Source of the DNA: Anaerobacillus sp. CMMVII
GTDB lineage: Bacteria > Bacillota > Bacilli > Bacillales > Anaerobacillaceae
Length of the DNA stretch: 64,000 bases
Assembly: GCF_025377685.1 (NCBI RefSeq)
Contig: NZ_JACEHK010000017.1
Span: 248,001 to 312,000, forward strand
Direction of reading: 5' to 3'
Of this stretch, positions 8,116 to 17,987 are shown piece after piece; positions within the stretch are counted from its first letter, which is position 1; every line of letters starts with the position of its first letter. The translations under genes were made by a program, and so were the position numbers. The notes beneath the pieces were generated by a model. The model was not told the origin of the DNA and ran no database searches. It saw only the letters and a program-made list of their open reading frames with translations.

Positions 8116-10089
8116 TTGGAGCAATTTCAGCTTGTTTCAAAATATGAGCCACAAGGTGATCAGCCCGGTGCGATCACTGAATTAGTTTCTGGAATAAACG
8201 AAGGAAAACGAATGCAAACTTTGCTGGGGGCTACAGGGACAGGGAAGACCTTTACGATTTCCAATGTCATTAAACAAGTGAACAAGCCGACACTGGTCAT
8301 TGCCCATAATAAAACGTTAGCCGGCCAGCTTTACAGTGAGTTTAAGCAATTTTTCCCTAATAATGCTGTTGAATATTTCGTTTCGTATTATGACTACTAC
8401 CAACCAGAGGCCTACATTGCCCATTCGGATACATACATTGAAAAGGACGCCAGCATTAACGACGAAATTGACAAACTACGTCACTCAGCAACTAGTTCTT
8501 TATTCGAGCGCCAGGATGTCATTATTATTGCCAGTGTCTCATGTATTTATGGGTTAGGTTCACCTGAGGAATATCGAGATCTAGTTGTCTCTCTTCGTAC
8601 AGGCATGGAAAAAGACCGCAATCAGCTTCTTCGTGATTTGGTAGACATTCAATATGACCGCAATGACATTAATTTTACCCGTGGAACCTTCCGTGTTCGT
8701 GGGGATGTCGTTGAAATTTTTCCGGCTTCAAAAGACGAGCGCTGTATTCGTGTTGAGTTTTTTGGGGATGAAATTGACCGGATGACAGAAGTTGATGCTT
8801 TGACCGGTGAAATTCTTGGCGAACGTAGCCATGTCGCTATTTTCCCAGCATCCCACTTCGTTACTCGTGAAGAGAAACTAAAAAATGCGATCGTTCATAT
8901 TGAAGCTGAACTTGAAGAGCGACTGAAGGAGCTTCATGAAAACGGGAAGCTCCTTGAAGCGCAGCGACTTGAGCAACGAACCCGCTACGATATTGAAATG
9001 ATGCAAGAAATGGGTTATTGCAACGGAATTGAAAACTACTCGCGCCATTTAACGTTTCGTGAGCCAGGTGCGACACCATATACTTTACTTGATTTCTTTC
9101 CAGAAGACTTTTTGATGGTTGTCGATGAGTCCCATGTAACTCTGCCTCAGGTTCGAGGGATGTTCAATGGTGACCAAGCTAGAAAACAAGTGTTAGTCGA
9201 CCACGGATTCCGCTTGCCTTCAGCGAAGGACAACCGGCCGCTACGCTTTGAAGAATTTGAGAAAAAGGTTAAGCAAGCGATTTTTGTTTCAGCAACACCA
9301 GGTCCTTACGAATTAGAACATACACCGAAAATGGTTGAGCAAATTATTCGCCCAACAGGACTGCTTGACCCTACAATAGATGTACGACCAATTCATGGTC
9401 AAATTGATGATTTAATTGGCGAAATCCATGACCGTGTCGAAAAAAATGAACGAGTCCTTGTGACGACATTAACGAAGAAAATGTCTGAAGACTTGACCGA
9501 CTATTTAAAAGAACTCGGGATCAAGGTTCGCTACTTACATTCTGAGATTAAAACGTTAGAGCGGATCGAAATCATTCGTCAGCTCCGCTTGGGCACGTTT
9601 GATGTCCTTATCGGGATTAACCTGCTTCGAGAAGGGCTTGATATTCCTGAAGTTTCACTCGTGGCGATTTTAGATGCTGACAAAGAAGGGTTTTTACGCT
9701 CAGAACGCTCGTTAATTCAAACAACAGGTCGTGCAGCCCGAAATGCTTCTGGACATGTCATTATGTACGCCGATAAAATCACCAATTCCATGGATATTGC
9801 GATCAAAGAGACAAATCGTCGTCGCGCAATCCAAGAAGCATATAACTTAAAGCACGGAATTGTCCCAACAACTATTCAAAAGGATATACCGGATCTTATC
9901 AAAGCTACATTAGTAGCAGAAACAGACGAAGACTACGTAGCACCGCCAATCACGAAGTTAAGCAAGAAAGAACGTGCTGCCGTGATCGAGCGAATGGAAG
10001 CAGAAATGAAAGAAGCGGCAAAAGCATTAAACTTCGAACGCGCTGCCGAGCTACGTGATTTAATATTGGAGTTAAAAGCGGAAGGGTGA
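8116..10089 (+). CDS. uvrB: Excinuclease ABC subunit UvrB
   Basis: The 657-residue helicase-like damage-verification subunit of nucleotide excision repair hands DNA from UvrA to UvrC. It has a Walker A motif GATGTGKT at about residues 38-45, the beta-hairpin region [10 protein letters not shown] that inserts between DNA strands, and DEXX box residues VVDESH. Helicase motif VI lies at QTTGRAARN, and a C-terminal UVR domain (about residues 620-655) binds UvrC. TTG at 8116 is chosen because GGAGGGGG lies 5 bases upstream and the length then matches the family; the frame is open upstream to 8032. uvrA follows after 9 bases. A LexA box lies upstream. Confidence 0.95.
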   Translation: MEQFQLVSKYEPQGDQPGAITELVSGINEGKRMQTLLGATGTGKTFTISNVIKQVNKPTLVIAHNKTLAGQLYSEFKQFFPNNAVEYFVSYYDYYQPEAYIAHSDTYIEKDASINDEIDKLRHSATSSLFERQDVIIIASVSCIYGLGSPEEYRDLVVSLRTGMEKDRNQLLRDLVDIQYDRNDINFTRGTFRVRGDVVEIFPASKDERCIRVEFFGDEIDRMTEVDALTGEILGERSHVAIFPASHFVTREEKLKNAIVHIEAELEERLKELHENGKLLEAQRLEQRTRYDIEMMQEMGYCNGIENYSRHLTFREPGATPYTLLDFFPEDFLMVVDESHVTLPQVRGMFNGDQARKQVLVDHGFRLPSAKDNRPLRFEEFEKKVKQAIFVSATPGPYELEHTPKMVEQIIRPTGLLDPTIDVRPIHGQIDDLIGEIHDRVEKNERVLVTTLTKKMSEDLTDYLKELGIKVRYLHSEIKTLERIEIIRQLRLGTFDVLIGINLLREGLDIPEVSLVAILDADKEGFLRSERSLIQTTGRAARNASGHVIMYADKITNSMDIAIKETNRRRAIQEAYNLKHGIVPTTIQKDIPDLIKATLVAETDEDYVAPPITKLSKKERAAVIERMEAEMKEAAKALNFERAAELRDLILELKAEG

Positions 10090-10098
10090 CATGAATAA

Positions 10099-12962
10099 AT
10101 GGCTTTAGAAAATATCGTTGTAAAAGGGGCGCGTTCTCACAATTTAAAAAATATTGATGTAACAATCCCCCGAGACAAGCTCGTTGTTCTGACAGGCTTG
10201 TCTGGATCAGGTAAGTCGTCTTTAGCTTTTGACACCATTTATGCAGAAGGACAACGGCGTTATGTAGAATCACTTTCAGCGTACGCACGTCAATTTTTAG
10301 GACAAATGGACAAGCCGGATGTCGATGCGATTGAAGGGTTATCTCCAGCAATCTCAATTGACCAAAAAACGACGAGCCGAAACCCTCGATCGACAGTAGG
10401 TACTGTCACTGAAATTTATGATTATTTACGACTTCTATATGCTCGCATCGGGCGTCCAGTTTGTCCGAAGCATGGGATTGAAATCTCATCCCAAACAATT
10501 CAGCAAATGGTCGATCAAATCATGGTTTTCCCAGAACGTACGAAAATGCAGATTTTAGCTCCGGTAGTTTCAGGACGCAAAGGTGAGCATGTAAAGACGT
10601 TAGAAGATATAAAAAAGCAAGGCTTCGTCCGTGTTCGCGTGAACGGCGAAATCCGCGAGGTTGCCGAAGAGATTGAATTAGAAAAAAACAAAAAACATAA
10701 CATTGAGGTCGTGATTGACCGGATCGTCGTCAAACCAGGAATTGAAACAAGAATAGCCGATTCATTAGAAACAGCTTTAAATCTAGCTGATGGTCGGGTG
10801 ATGATTGATATTATTGATGGTGAAGAGCTACTGTTTAGCCAACATCATGCCTGTCCACAATGTGGGTTTTCAATCGGTGAGCTTGAACCAAGAATGTTTT
10901 CCTTCAATAGCCCGTTTGGTGCTTGTCCAACCTGTGATGGTCTCGGAACAAAGCTAGAGGTTGATTTAGATCTCGTTATTCCTGATTGGTCACGGACTTT
11001 AAGAGGCCATGCGATCGCACCTTGGGAGCCAACGAGTTCTCAATACTATCCGCAGCTACTTACGAGTGTTTGTGATCATTATGGAATTGATATGGATGTT
11101 CCAATCGAACAAATTCCGAAGCATTTGCTTGAAAAAGTTTTAGCTGGTACAAATGGTGAAAAAATCTATTTCCGCTATGAGAATGAATTTGGCCATATTC
11201 GTGAAAATCATATCGAGTTTGAAGGTGTTCTTTACAACCTTGCGCGCCGCTACAAAGAAACAAGCTCAGATTACATTCGTGAACAAATGGAAGGCTACAT
11301 GGCGCAAAAGCCATGTCCAACTTGTCGCGGCAACCGCTTGAAAAAGAAAGCTTGGCTGTGCTCATTAATGGCAAACAAATTGGCGAGATTACTGCCCTGT
11401 CTGTCAAAGAGGCAAAGCAATTTTTCGAAACACTCGACCTAACTGAAAAAGAACAGGCAATCGCCCGGCTGATCTTACGTGAAATCGGGGAGCGTCTAGG
11501 CTTCTTAATTAATGTCGGTCTTGATTACCTATCGCTTTCAAGAGCGGCGGGGACGTTATCTGGTGGGGAAGCGCAGCGGATTCGTTTAGCAACACAGATC
11601 GGCTCTTCACTGATGGGGGTTCTCTACATTTTAGACGAGCCTTCAATCGGACTTCATCAGCGCGACAACAATCGTCTGATTGCCACCCTAGAGCATATGC
11701 GCAACCTTGGTAACACACTGATTGTCGTTGAGCATGACGAGGATACGATGATGGCAGCCGATTATATTATTGACATCGGTCCGGGTGCGGGAGTTCATGG
11801 TGGAATGATTACGGCAGAAGGTACCCCTGAAGAAATTATGAACGATGATCAATCGTTAACCGGGCAATACCTCTCCGGGAAAAAATTCATTTCGCTTCCG
11901 GCAGAACGACGCAAGTCTGACGGACGCTTCTTAGAGATTAAAGGAGCAACCGAAAACAACCTGAAAAATGTCTCGGTGAAATTTCCATTAGGTGTTTTTG
12001 TCGCTGTTACAGGGGTGTCAGGCTCAGGAAAGAGTACCTTAATAAACGAAATTTTATACAAAGCACTAGCCCAAAATCTGTATAGAACAAAAGTAAAGCC
12101 AGGAAAGCATAAAGTAGTCGATGGCTTAGATCATATCGATAAAGTCATTGATATCGACCAATCACCCATCGGTCGGACACCAAGGTCAAATCCAGCGACA
12201 TACACAGGAGTGTTTGATGACATCCGCGATGTATTTGCGATGACAAACGAATCAAAAGTCCGTGGTTATAAAAAAGGACGCTTTTCCTTTAACGTCAAAG
12301 GTGGTCGTTGTGAAGCTTGTCGTGGCGACGGGATTATCAAAATTGAAATGCACTTCTTACCCGACGTTTACGTTCCATGTGAGGTTTGCCATGGCAAACG
12401 CTACAACCGTGAAACATTAGACATTACTTATAAGGGCAAATCAATCTCTGAAATTCTCGATATGACAGTTGAGGATGGCGTCGAATTTTTCGCAAACATC
12501 CCAAAGATCAAGCGAAAAATTCAAACATTACTAGATGTTGGTCTAGGATATATGAAACTTGGCCAACCGGCAACAACCTTATCTGGAGGCGAAGCACAGC
12601 GCGTCAAGCTTGCATCTGAGCTTCATCGCCGTTCGACTGGTAAAACGATTTACATTCTTGACGAGCCAACAACAGGACTTCACGTCGATGATATCGACCG
12701 CTTACTCAAAGTACTGCAGCGCCTTGTTGATCAAGGGGATACCGTATTAGTCATCGAGCACAACCTTGATGTCATTAAGACTGTAGATCATATTATTGAC
12801 TTGGGCCCAGAAGGTGGCGACAAAGGCGGAATGATCGTCGCCACAGGAACGCCAGAAGACGTCGCAGCCACAGCTACATCTTATACAGGACAATACCTAA
12901 AACCAATCTTAGAACGAGATCGCGAACGTATGAAAGAACGAATTAAGGCGATATCAAGATAA
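10099..12962 (+). CDS. uvrA: Excinuclease ABC subunit UvrA, frame broken near 11341-11345
   Basis: Two overlapping frames (10099-11442 and 11313-12962) together encode one complete UvrA of about 954 residues. UvrA is the ABC-type ATPase that finds bulky DNA lesions. The first part has Walker [10 protein letters not shown] and the zinc site CPQCGF/CPTC. The second has the signature LSGGEAQR twice, Walker [10 protein letters not shown], and the C-terminal zinc module [16 protein letters not shown]. The frames join if one A is added to the A5 run at 11341-11345, giving R-L-K-K-E-S-L. As written the first product stops after 447 residues. A sequencing or assembly deletion is more likely than true loss. 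uvrB lies 9 bases upstream. Confidence 0.9.
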
Positions 12963-12970
12963 AATGAAAT

Positions 12971-13003
12971 GAGGCTGACAGGATGATGTCAGCCTCGTTT
13001 TTT
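12971..13003 (+). terminator. Intrinsic terminator of uvrBA
   Basis: GAGGCTGACA pairs with TGTCAGCCTC, followed by GTTTTTT, 8 bases after the uvrA stop. A shortened copy is found at 14499-14523. Confidence 0.9.
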
Positions 13004-13167
13004 GATTGATAAAATTTTTCCAAAGAACGGTGCTATGTGAGTACATAAAATAAAGTGTCCCCATCCATTTATCGTAAGTAATGGTGTTTTTTCATTCTTT
13101 CAGGAAAAAATAACTAAATAAATCTCATAATTACTGAGATGATAAACAGATAAGGGATCGATTAAAA

Positions 13168-13632
13168 ATGAAATTTCTCATTAGCATGAATCTCTCATTA
13201 ATAATTATGGTTACATTTTTTGCGTTACCCAAAAGATTACATATTCTCGAGCATGTCTTTTTGTGGATGGTCCTAGTATTTACGATCACTAGTACCACGT
13301 CTGTGATTGTTGATAATGTGGATTTCTGGACGCTTTCTGATAAAGTGAATTTACATTCAACGTTCAAACTTGTTCAAATGGTTGGGTTACCGCTACTGAT
13401 TCAGTTATTTATCGAACGTATTTACAGCAAAGGAAAACGGTTAGTTTCCTTCTTTAGTTGCCTTATACTTTTACTTCTATTTGAGTCGATATTAATTTGG
13501 AGTGGAATTATTGAACATACCAATTGGAATTTTTTCTTTTCCTTTATTCTTTGGGTCGCTTTGCTTCTCTTAATCATGGGAATGCACTATCTATTTAGAA
13601 AACAATTAAGCAAAGAGGGAGTGCTATCGTGA
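13168..13632 (+). CDS. Small multipass membrane protein, unknown function
   Basis: The 154-residue product has about five hydrophobic segments (about residues 3-19, 28-48, 67-85, 92-112, 120-142) and a basic C-terminus, so it is an integral membrane protein. No catalytic motif is visible. It overlaps the next gene by 4 bases (GTGA), so the two are translated as a pair. The pair lies between the complete uvrA and a broken copy of the uvrA 3' end, so it came with, or was caught in, a local duplication. A link to the CBO0543-like small membrane proteins is possible but unproven. Confidence 0.7.
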   Translation: MKFLISMNLSLIIMVTFFALPKRLHILEHVFLWMVLVFTITSTTSVIVDNVDFWTLSDKVNLHSTFKLVQMVGLPLLIQLFIERIYSKGKRLVSFFSCLILLLLFESILIWSGIIEHTNWNFFFSFILWVALLLLIMGMHYLFRKQLSKEGVLS

Positions 13633-14132
13633 ACAAACTGTTACCACTTCCTCAAAAGTTTGATGAAAATGAATGGTTTTTTATCATATCGCTGATGATT
13701 GCGATCATTGCCTATTGGCGCTTACCAAAAAAGTTTAAACCAAGTATAACGATCTTGTTGCTTATTTTCGGGGCTACGGTAGCACGTGTGGCAGATAAAC
13801 TATTAGCAGCACCTAAAACAAATTTTTATAATGTCGTAGATACAGGGAAGTATGAACTATTTGATGTCATCTCTTATCCGCTTTATTCTTTTTCTAGTTA
13901 CTTTTTTATTTATGTGTATTCACATTTTCAATTCAGAGGAATTGGCCTAGTGCTATTCATTGTTTTCACATCCCTAGCAGGGACATTATATGAATACCTT
14001 GGTTCTTTGTTTCATTTTTTCAAATATGATGAGTGGCACGTTTTTTACTCCTTTTCCGTGTATTTATTCGTTCAGCCTCTGACCATCTTATTTTTCCATG
14101 TGGTTACATATTTCCACTCAAAAAAAGAGTAA
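13629..14132 (+). CDS. Second small multipass membrane protein of the pair, CBO0543-like
   Basis: The 167-residue product has about five hydrophobic segments and many aromatic residues. It starts with GTG inside the stop codon of the preceding gene, which points to translational coupling. Size and pattern (W-rich start, YEYLGSLFHFFKYDEWH near residue 120-135) resemble the CBO0543 family seen in many spore-formers, whose function is unknown. That family call is from memory of the pattern and is tentative. A shortened copy of its 3' end and downstream sequence recurs at 14699-14769. Confidence 0.65.
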   Translation: MNKLLPLPQKFDENEWFFIISLMIAIIAYWRLPKKFKPSITILLLIFGATVARVADKLLAAPKTNFYNVVDTGKYELFDVISYPLYSFSSYFFIYVYSHFQFRGIGLVLFIVFTSLAGTLYEYLGSLFHFFKYDEWHVFYSFSVYLFVQPLTILFFHVVTYFHSKKE

Positions 14133-14156
14133 CTCAGTCTCAAGACGGTTTTTTTT
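14131..14156 (+). terminator. Weak hairpin plus T9 after the membrane-protein pair
   Basis: GTCTCAAGAC is a short palindrome followed by nine T residues. The same sequence with its flanks occurs again at 14713-14740. Confidence 0.5.
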
Positions 14157-14236
14157 TCGTTTGGTGATGATAAAATTAAGTTATCAAAATAAGTACTTAC
14201 CATGGAGTGAGTTGTAGTAGTGAAAATAATGAATGG

Positions 14237-14490
14237 AAAGTACTGCAGCGTCTTGTTGATCAAGGGGATACCGTATTAGTCATCGAGCACAACCTTGATG
14301 TCACTAAGACTGTTGACCATATTATTGACTTGGACCAGAAGGTGGCGACAAAGGCGGAATGATCGTCGCCATTGGAACGCCAGAAGACGTCGCAGCCACT
14401 GCTGCGTCTTATACAGGACAATACCTAAAACCAATCTTAGAACGAGATCGCGAACGAATGAAAGAACGAATTAAGGGGATATCAAGATAG
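14237..14490 (+). pseudogene. Duplicated 3' fragment of uvrA
   Basis: This stretch copies uvrA positions of about 12708-12962 with scattered base changes. One base is lost in the GGGCCC region (12803-12809 in the original), so the frame is broken. It has no start region. The copy continues through the uvrA terminator, where the stem has lost 9 bases (14499-14523). Confidence 0.92.
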
Positions 14491-14498
14491 AATAAAAT

Positions 14499-14523
14499 GA
14501 GGCGGATGTCAGCCTCGTTTTTT
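14499..14523 (+). terminator. Shortened copy of the uvrA terminator
   Basis: GAGGCGGATGTCAGCCTCG keeps the outer stem of the original at 12971-13003 and its T run but lost the middle of the hairpin. Confidence 0.6.
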
Positions 14524-14550
14524 AATTCCTCATGAAAATGGGTTGAAATA

Positions 14551-14660
14551 GGTGAATTAGCCGAATAAATACAAAAGTTGTTCGAATAACTCAAAAAGTT
14601 GTTCGAATAAATGCAAAAGTTAGCCGAATAATCGAAAAAGTTGTTCGAATAACCTCAATA
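14551..14660. repeat. 21-bp GAATAA repeat array, locus 2
   Basis: Five units with an exact 21-bp period: AGTTGTTCGAATAACTCAAAA and variants with CCGAATAA. The downstream half of the unit is A-rich instead of GGGAA as at the other loci. Confidence 0.8.
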
Positions 14661-14698
14661 GAAGAAACAAAAAAACCAATCTACACCACTTAGTTTCT

Positions 14699-14769
14699 CA
14701 CATATTTCATTTACTCAGTCTCAAGACGGTTTTTTTTTCGTATGATGATGATAAAATTGAGTTATCTAA
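14699..14769. repeat. Copy of the 3' end and terminator region of the 13629 gene
   Basis: ACATATTTC, ACTCAGTCTCAAGACGG with its T run and GATGATAAAATT repeat the sequence at 14105-14183. Together with the uvrA fragment this marks a second, internally deleted copy of the segment uvrA tail-membrane pair. Confidence 0.8.
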
Positions 14770-14842
14770 TGAAATTCACAATTATTTTTTCACAATTACA
14801 TTTTGATTGATATCACTTATGGAAAATACTAACCATAGAGAA

Positions 14843-14867
14843 GAAACTTTTTCTTTTTCGAATCGTA
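14843..14867 (+). promoter_or_regulatory. SigW-type ECF promoter upstream of yvlBCD
   Basis: GAAAC is followed after exactly 16 bases by CGTA, matching the SigW consensus TGAAAC-N16-CGTA. In B. subtilis the yvl operon belongs to the SigW envelope-stress regulon, so sequence and known biology agree. Confidence 0.75.
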
Positions 14868-14902
14868 ACTAAAGATAGGTAAAATAAGAGGAGGTTGTTA
14901 TT

Positions 14903-15991
14903 ATGCAGGAAGAACGCAAAATGATCTTAAAAATGATTGAGGACGGAAAGATCACCGCAGATGAGGGAGTTGCGTTACTCAAGGAGTTAGGTGAAACGGA
15001 GAAGACGGCTTCAAAGAAAGAGGCTAACACATTTTTATCAAATGATGTTGATTGGGAGAACGGCAGAGATTATCGCGGGAAATACAGTCAACCATCATTT
15101 ACGAACCGCTTTACCGATTTTATCGAGCAGGCTGTTCAAAAAATTAAAGAGTTCGACCTTGATTTAAACTTCGGTAACTCAGTTGAAATTGATCACATTT
15201 ACCAGCACCGTGACAGCAACATTCAACGAGTGGACATCGCTGTTGAAAATGGAAGTGTTAACTTTGTACCTTGGGATGAAAATGATGTTCGAGTTGAGTG
15301 TAAAGTAAAGGTTTATCGGGAAAAAGACGTTGAGGCTGCTCGTAAGTATTTTTTAGATGAAGTATCTTTTCATGTCACTGATGATAAGCTGCGCTTTAAA
15401 TCTCGTGAAAAGTCGTTGAAGATTAACGCAACGTTCTACATCCCACGAAAAGCCTATGAAGAAGTGAAGTTATATACATTTAATGGCCATTTAAATGGGG
15501 AAACCATTGAAGCTCGTGAACTTGAAGCAAAAACGGTCAATGGACGTATTTCGATTGATAAGCTAACGGGTACGAAAGCAAACTTAGAAACCGTCAATGG
15601 CAGCATCAATGTAACTACATTAGAAACAGAAAAGGTCGAAGCGAAAACAGTCCATGGCACGGTCAATTTAGCGGTGTCTGGTGGCGAAGTCGATATCGAA
15701 ACATTAAATGGCACCATTAAATACAAGCTGACGGAAAAAGTAAAAGCAAAAGCTTATCTAAAAACAACCACAGGAAGCATCGAAATGACTGTACCTGCTG
15801 ATATGAAAACAGAAGCAGAGTTCAAAACGGTAGTCGGTGGGTTTACATGTGATTTACCAGATATGCAAATCCTTGATGAGAAAAAGGATATCGTCAATAA
15901 ATCAGTAACATTTGTTTCAAATAAAGGTGTTGAGCCGGTATTTTACGTAGAAGCAGAAGCACGGACTGGATCAATCCTCATTCAAAATTAG
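14903..15991 (+). CDS. yvlB: DUF4097 beta-helix protein with SHOCT-like N-terminus (YvlB)
   Basis: The 362-residue product starts with a short helical module (ERKMILKMIEDGKITADEGVALL) of the SHOCT/YvlB N-terminal type. From about residue 95 on it has repeated beta-strands with TVNG-like turns (AKTVNGRISI, ETVNGSINV, KTVHGTVNLA, ETLNGTIKY), the DUF4097 right-handed beta-helix pattern. There is no signal peptide or membrane segment. Length and order match B. subtilis YvlB in the SigW-controlled yvlABCD operon, which takes part in the envelope-stress response. A clear RBS GAGGAGG lies upstream. yvlC follows after 10 bases. No yvlA gene is present upstream. Confidence 0.88.
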   Translation: MQEERKMILKMIEDGKITADEGVALLKELGETEKTASKKEANTFLSNDVDWENGRDYRGKYSQPSFTNRFTDFIEQAVQKIKEFDLDLNFGNSVEIDHIYQHRDSNIQRVDIAVENGSVNFVPWDENDVRVECKVKVYREKDVEAARKYFLDEVSFHVTDDKLRFKSREKSLKINATFYIPRKAYEEVKLYTFNGHLNGETIEARELEAKTVNGRISIDKLTGTKANLETVNGSINVTTLETEKVEAKTVHGTVNLAVSGGEVDIETLNGTIKYKLTEKVKAKAYLKTTTGSIEMTVPADMKTEAEFKTVVGGFTCDLPDMQILDEKKDIVNKSVTFVSNKGVEPVFYVEAEARTGSILIQN

Positions 15992-16001
15992 AAGGGAATA
16001 G

Positions 16002-16205
16002 ATGAAAGTGAAAAGGTTAGTTCGAACCCAGCATGATCGTAAATTAACAGGGGTTTGTGGTGGCTTAGGCCAATATTTTAATATTGATCCAACAATCGTG
16101 AGAATTCTTTTTCTAATTCTCATTATTCCTACAGCGTTTTTTACGATGCCAATTGCGTATCTAGTAGCCACAATGCTTATTCCAAATGAACAGGACGTCC
16201 GTTAA
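16002..16205 (+). CDS. yvlC: PspC domain membrane protein (YvlC)
   Basis: The 67-residue protein is a single PspC domain. A basic start KRLVRTQHDRKLTGVCGGLG leads into a membrane segment at about residues 31-60. LTGVCGGLGQYFNIDPT is the family hallmark. PspC proteins work in the phage-shock type membrane stress response. The gene sits in the yvlBCD operon and is followed after 2 bases by yvlD. Confidence 0.9.
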   Translation: MKVKRLVRTQHDRKLTGVCGGLGQYFNIDPTIVRILFLILIIPTAFFTMPIAYLVATMLIPNEQDVR

Positions 16206-16207
16206 CC

Positions 16208-16564
16208 ATGCGCTGGCTCATTCATCTGCTAGTCAATAGTGTTGTCCTTGTCGTCGTTGCTGGTTATTTTGAAGGTTTTTATTTAGAAAGTGTCTCAGCA
16301 GCAATCATCGCAAGTGTCTTGCTTTCGATTATTAATATTCTCTTAAAGCCAATCCTTGTGATCTTAACCTTACCGGTGACTGTGATCACGTTCGGTTTTT
16401 TCCTATTCGTAATTAATGCGATAACATTGATGATCACGGCAAGTTTGATGGGCGACGCCTTTCAGATTTCCGGATTTGGGATGGCGATCTTTGCATCAAT
16501 TATCATCAGTCTATTAACGATGCTGATCAATAATTTTGTTGTCAAACCGATGCAAAAAAAATAA
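16208..16564 (+). CDS. yvlD: Phage-holin-like four-TM membrane protein (YvlD)
   Basis: The 118-residue protein has four transmembrane segments and the central motif LLSIINILLKPILVILTLP typical of the YvlD/DUF360 (PF04020) family. It is the last gene of the yvl operon and is probably part of the SigW-driven membrane-stress response. Its exact role is not known. A terminator follows 12 bases after the stop. Confidence 0.88.
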   Translation: MRWLIHLLVNSVVLVVVAGYFEGFYLESVSAAIIASVLLSIINILLKPILVILTLPVTVITFGFFLFVINAITLMITASLMGDAFQISGFGMAIFASIIISLLTMLINNFVVKPMQKK

Positions 16565-16576
16565 CGATAATCAGAA

Positions 16577-16612
16577 AACATTCAGGTCTATAGGATCTGA
16601 GTGTTTTTTTTT
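16577..16612 (+). terminator. Intrinsic terminator of yvlBCD
   Basis: ACATTCAGGTC pairs imperfectly with GGATCTGAGTGT and is followed by nine T residues. Confidence 0.8.
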
Positions 16613-16617
16613 GACAA

Positions 16618-16839
16618 GGTTGTTTTCGCAAAGTTTGTAGCTTTCGTAAAAATCCCAAAAGCCGGATTTTTACACATAAACACTTAGATATCACTACTTA
16701 TTTAGTTGCATGCTCTTTTCTTACTTATTCTACTGGGTGAATTCTTCAACTTAGGGATTTTTCTAATTATCTTAGGTTAAAAATCAACTAGTTTTTTTGT
16801 GCGACGAGTAACCGCAGGAGCAGTTATTACGAAAAGAGC
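16618..16839. mobile_element. MITE-like element, copy 2
   Basis: The 222-bp element shares most of its sequence with copy 1 (7681-7869), including TTTCGTAAAAATCCCAAAAG, and has terminal repeats GGTTGTTTTCGCAAA and TTACGAAAAGAGC. Flanks TTTGACAA (16610-16617) and TTTGTCAA (16840-16847) look like an 8-bp target duplication with one change. An extra internal piece near 16790-16825 carries GCGACGAGTAACCGCAGGAG, which also occurs in another repeat at 42.5 kb. Confidence 0.78.
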
Positions 16840-16952
16840 TTTGTCAACGTGAAATTCTACGTGATTGATGATTAATTATGGTAAAATGTATAAGTCATCA
16901 TTTAGAAGTGAAAATAAATGTATGTGAGTGAATTTCATAATTGCCTTAACTA

Positions 16953-16979
16953 CGCAACTACAGTTATAACGTAGTTGCG
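16953..16979 (+). promoter_or_regulatory. Leader hairpin upstream of hprK
   Basis: CGCAACTAC pairs perfectly with GTAGTTGCG across a 9-base loop, 69 bp before the hprK start. An outer pair, GTGAATTTCAT and ATGTTGAAATTCA, brackets it. There is no T run, so it is not a simple terminator; a leader RNA structure is possible. Confidence 0.4.
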
Positions 16980-17048
16980 AAAAATGAATGTTGAAATTCA
17001 TTGATGTATCATAGATGAGTTTTTTAGAGAAAGAATGGAGGACGTTTC

Positions 17049-17984
17049 ATGCCAAAGGTAACAGCGCATCATTTAATGGAAGTGTTCGATCTCGAACTAA
17101 TTAGTGGCGAAGAAGGAATTTACCGCCCGATCACGACAAGTGACATCTCGCGTCCAGGAATGGAAATGGCGGGTTACTTCAATTATTATCCAGCGACCCG
17201 TGTTCAATTATTAGGAAAAACGGAGTTAACGTTCTTTGCTCAGCTAAACGAAAGTGAAAAAACAGACCGCATGGAACGTCTTTGTACATACGATACACCA
17301 GCCATTATTATCTCTCGTGGTTTGGAAATTCCGTCCCAACTATTGGTAGCCTCAGATAAATATGGCGTGCCGGTCATGCGTTCGAAGTTAACGACAACGC
17401 GCTTAAGTAGTACCTTAACAAACTACCTAGAAAATCAATTGGCACCGATGACTGCTGTTCATGGTGTCTTAATTGACATTTATGGCATTGGGGTTCTCAT
17501 TACTGGTTCAAGTGGTGTCGGTAAAAGTGAAACGGCCCTTGACTTAGTTCGAAGAGGGCATCGCTTAGTTGCAGATGACTCTGTCGAAATTCGCCAAGAG
17601 CATGATGGGTCACTTGTTGGAAAATCACCAGAATTAATCCGCCACTTACTAGAAATCCGCGGATTAGGAATTATTAATGTAATGACGTTGTTCGGTGCTG
17701 GAGCCGTTCGTTTATTTACACCAATCCAGTTAGTGATTCATCTAGAGCTTTGGGACCAGAAAAAAGCGTATGATCGATTAGGGCTTGATGAAGAAATCAT
17801 GAAAGTTTTTGACACTGGCTTGCCAAGAATTACGGTACCTGTTCGTCCAGGTCGTAACCTTGCCGTTATTGTTGAGGTTGCTGCAATGAACTTCCGACTT
17901 AAGCGAATGGGGATTAACGCTGCAGAAGAATTTTCAGAAAGACTTTCAAGTGTCATTGAAGAAGGCGATCGCGAGGAAATATAA
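17049..17984 (+). CDS. hprK: HPr kinase/phosphorylase
   Basis: The 311-residue bifunctional enzyme phosphorylates or dephosphorylates Ser46 of HPr and Crh and so sets CcpA-dependent carbon catabolite control. The N-terminal domain (1-130) is followed by a P-loop GSSGVGKSE at about residues 153-161. The HPrK signature [15 protein letters not shown] lies at about residues 203-217, with the C-terminal helix [18 protein letters not shown] at 17049 follows GGAGGACG. Its partner Crh is encoded at 36639 and CcpA sites occur elsewhere in the window. A heptamer palindrome fills the gap to lgt. Confidence 0.95.
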   Translation: MPKVTAHHLMEVFDLELISGEEGIYRPITTSDISRPGMEMAGYFNYYPATRVQLLGKTELTFFAQLNESEKTDRMERLCTYDTPAIIISRGLEIPSQLLVASDKYGVPVMRSKLTTTRLSSTLTNYLENQLAPMTAVHGVLIDIYGIGVLITGSSGVGKSETALDLVRRGHRLVADDSVEIRQEHDGSLVGKSPELIRHLLEIRGLGIINVMTLFGAGAVRLFTPIQLVIHLELWDQKKAYDRLGLDEEIMKVFDTGLPRITVPVRPGRNLAVIVEVAAMNFRLKRMGINAAEEFSERLSSVIEEGDREEI

Positions 17985-17987
17985 TAC

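Noticed and set aside
11335-11350. Programmed -1 frameshift in uvrA
   Set aside because: The site G AAA AAG lacks the proper slippery X in the first place, and no uvrA is known to use frameshifting; a lost A is simpler.
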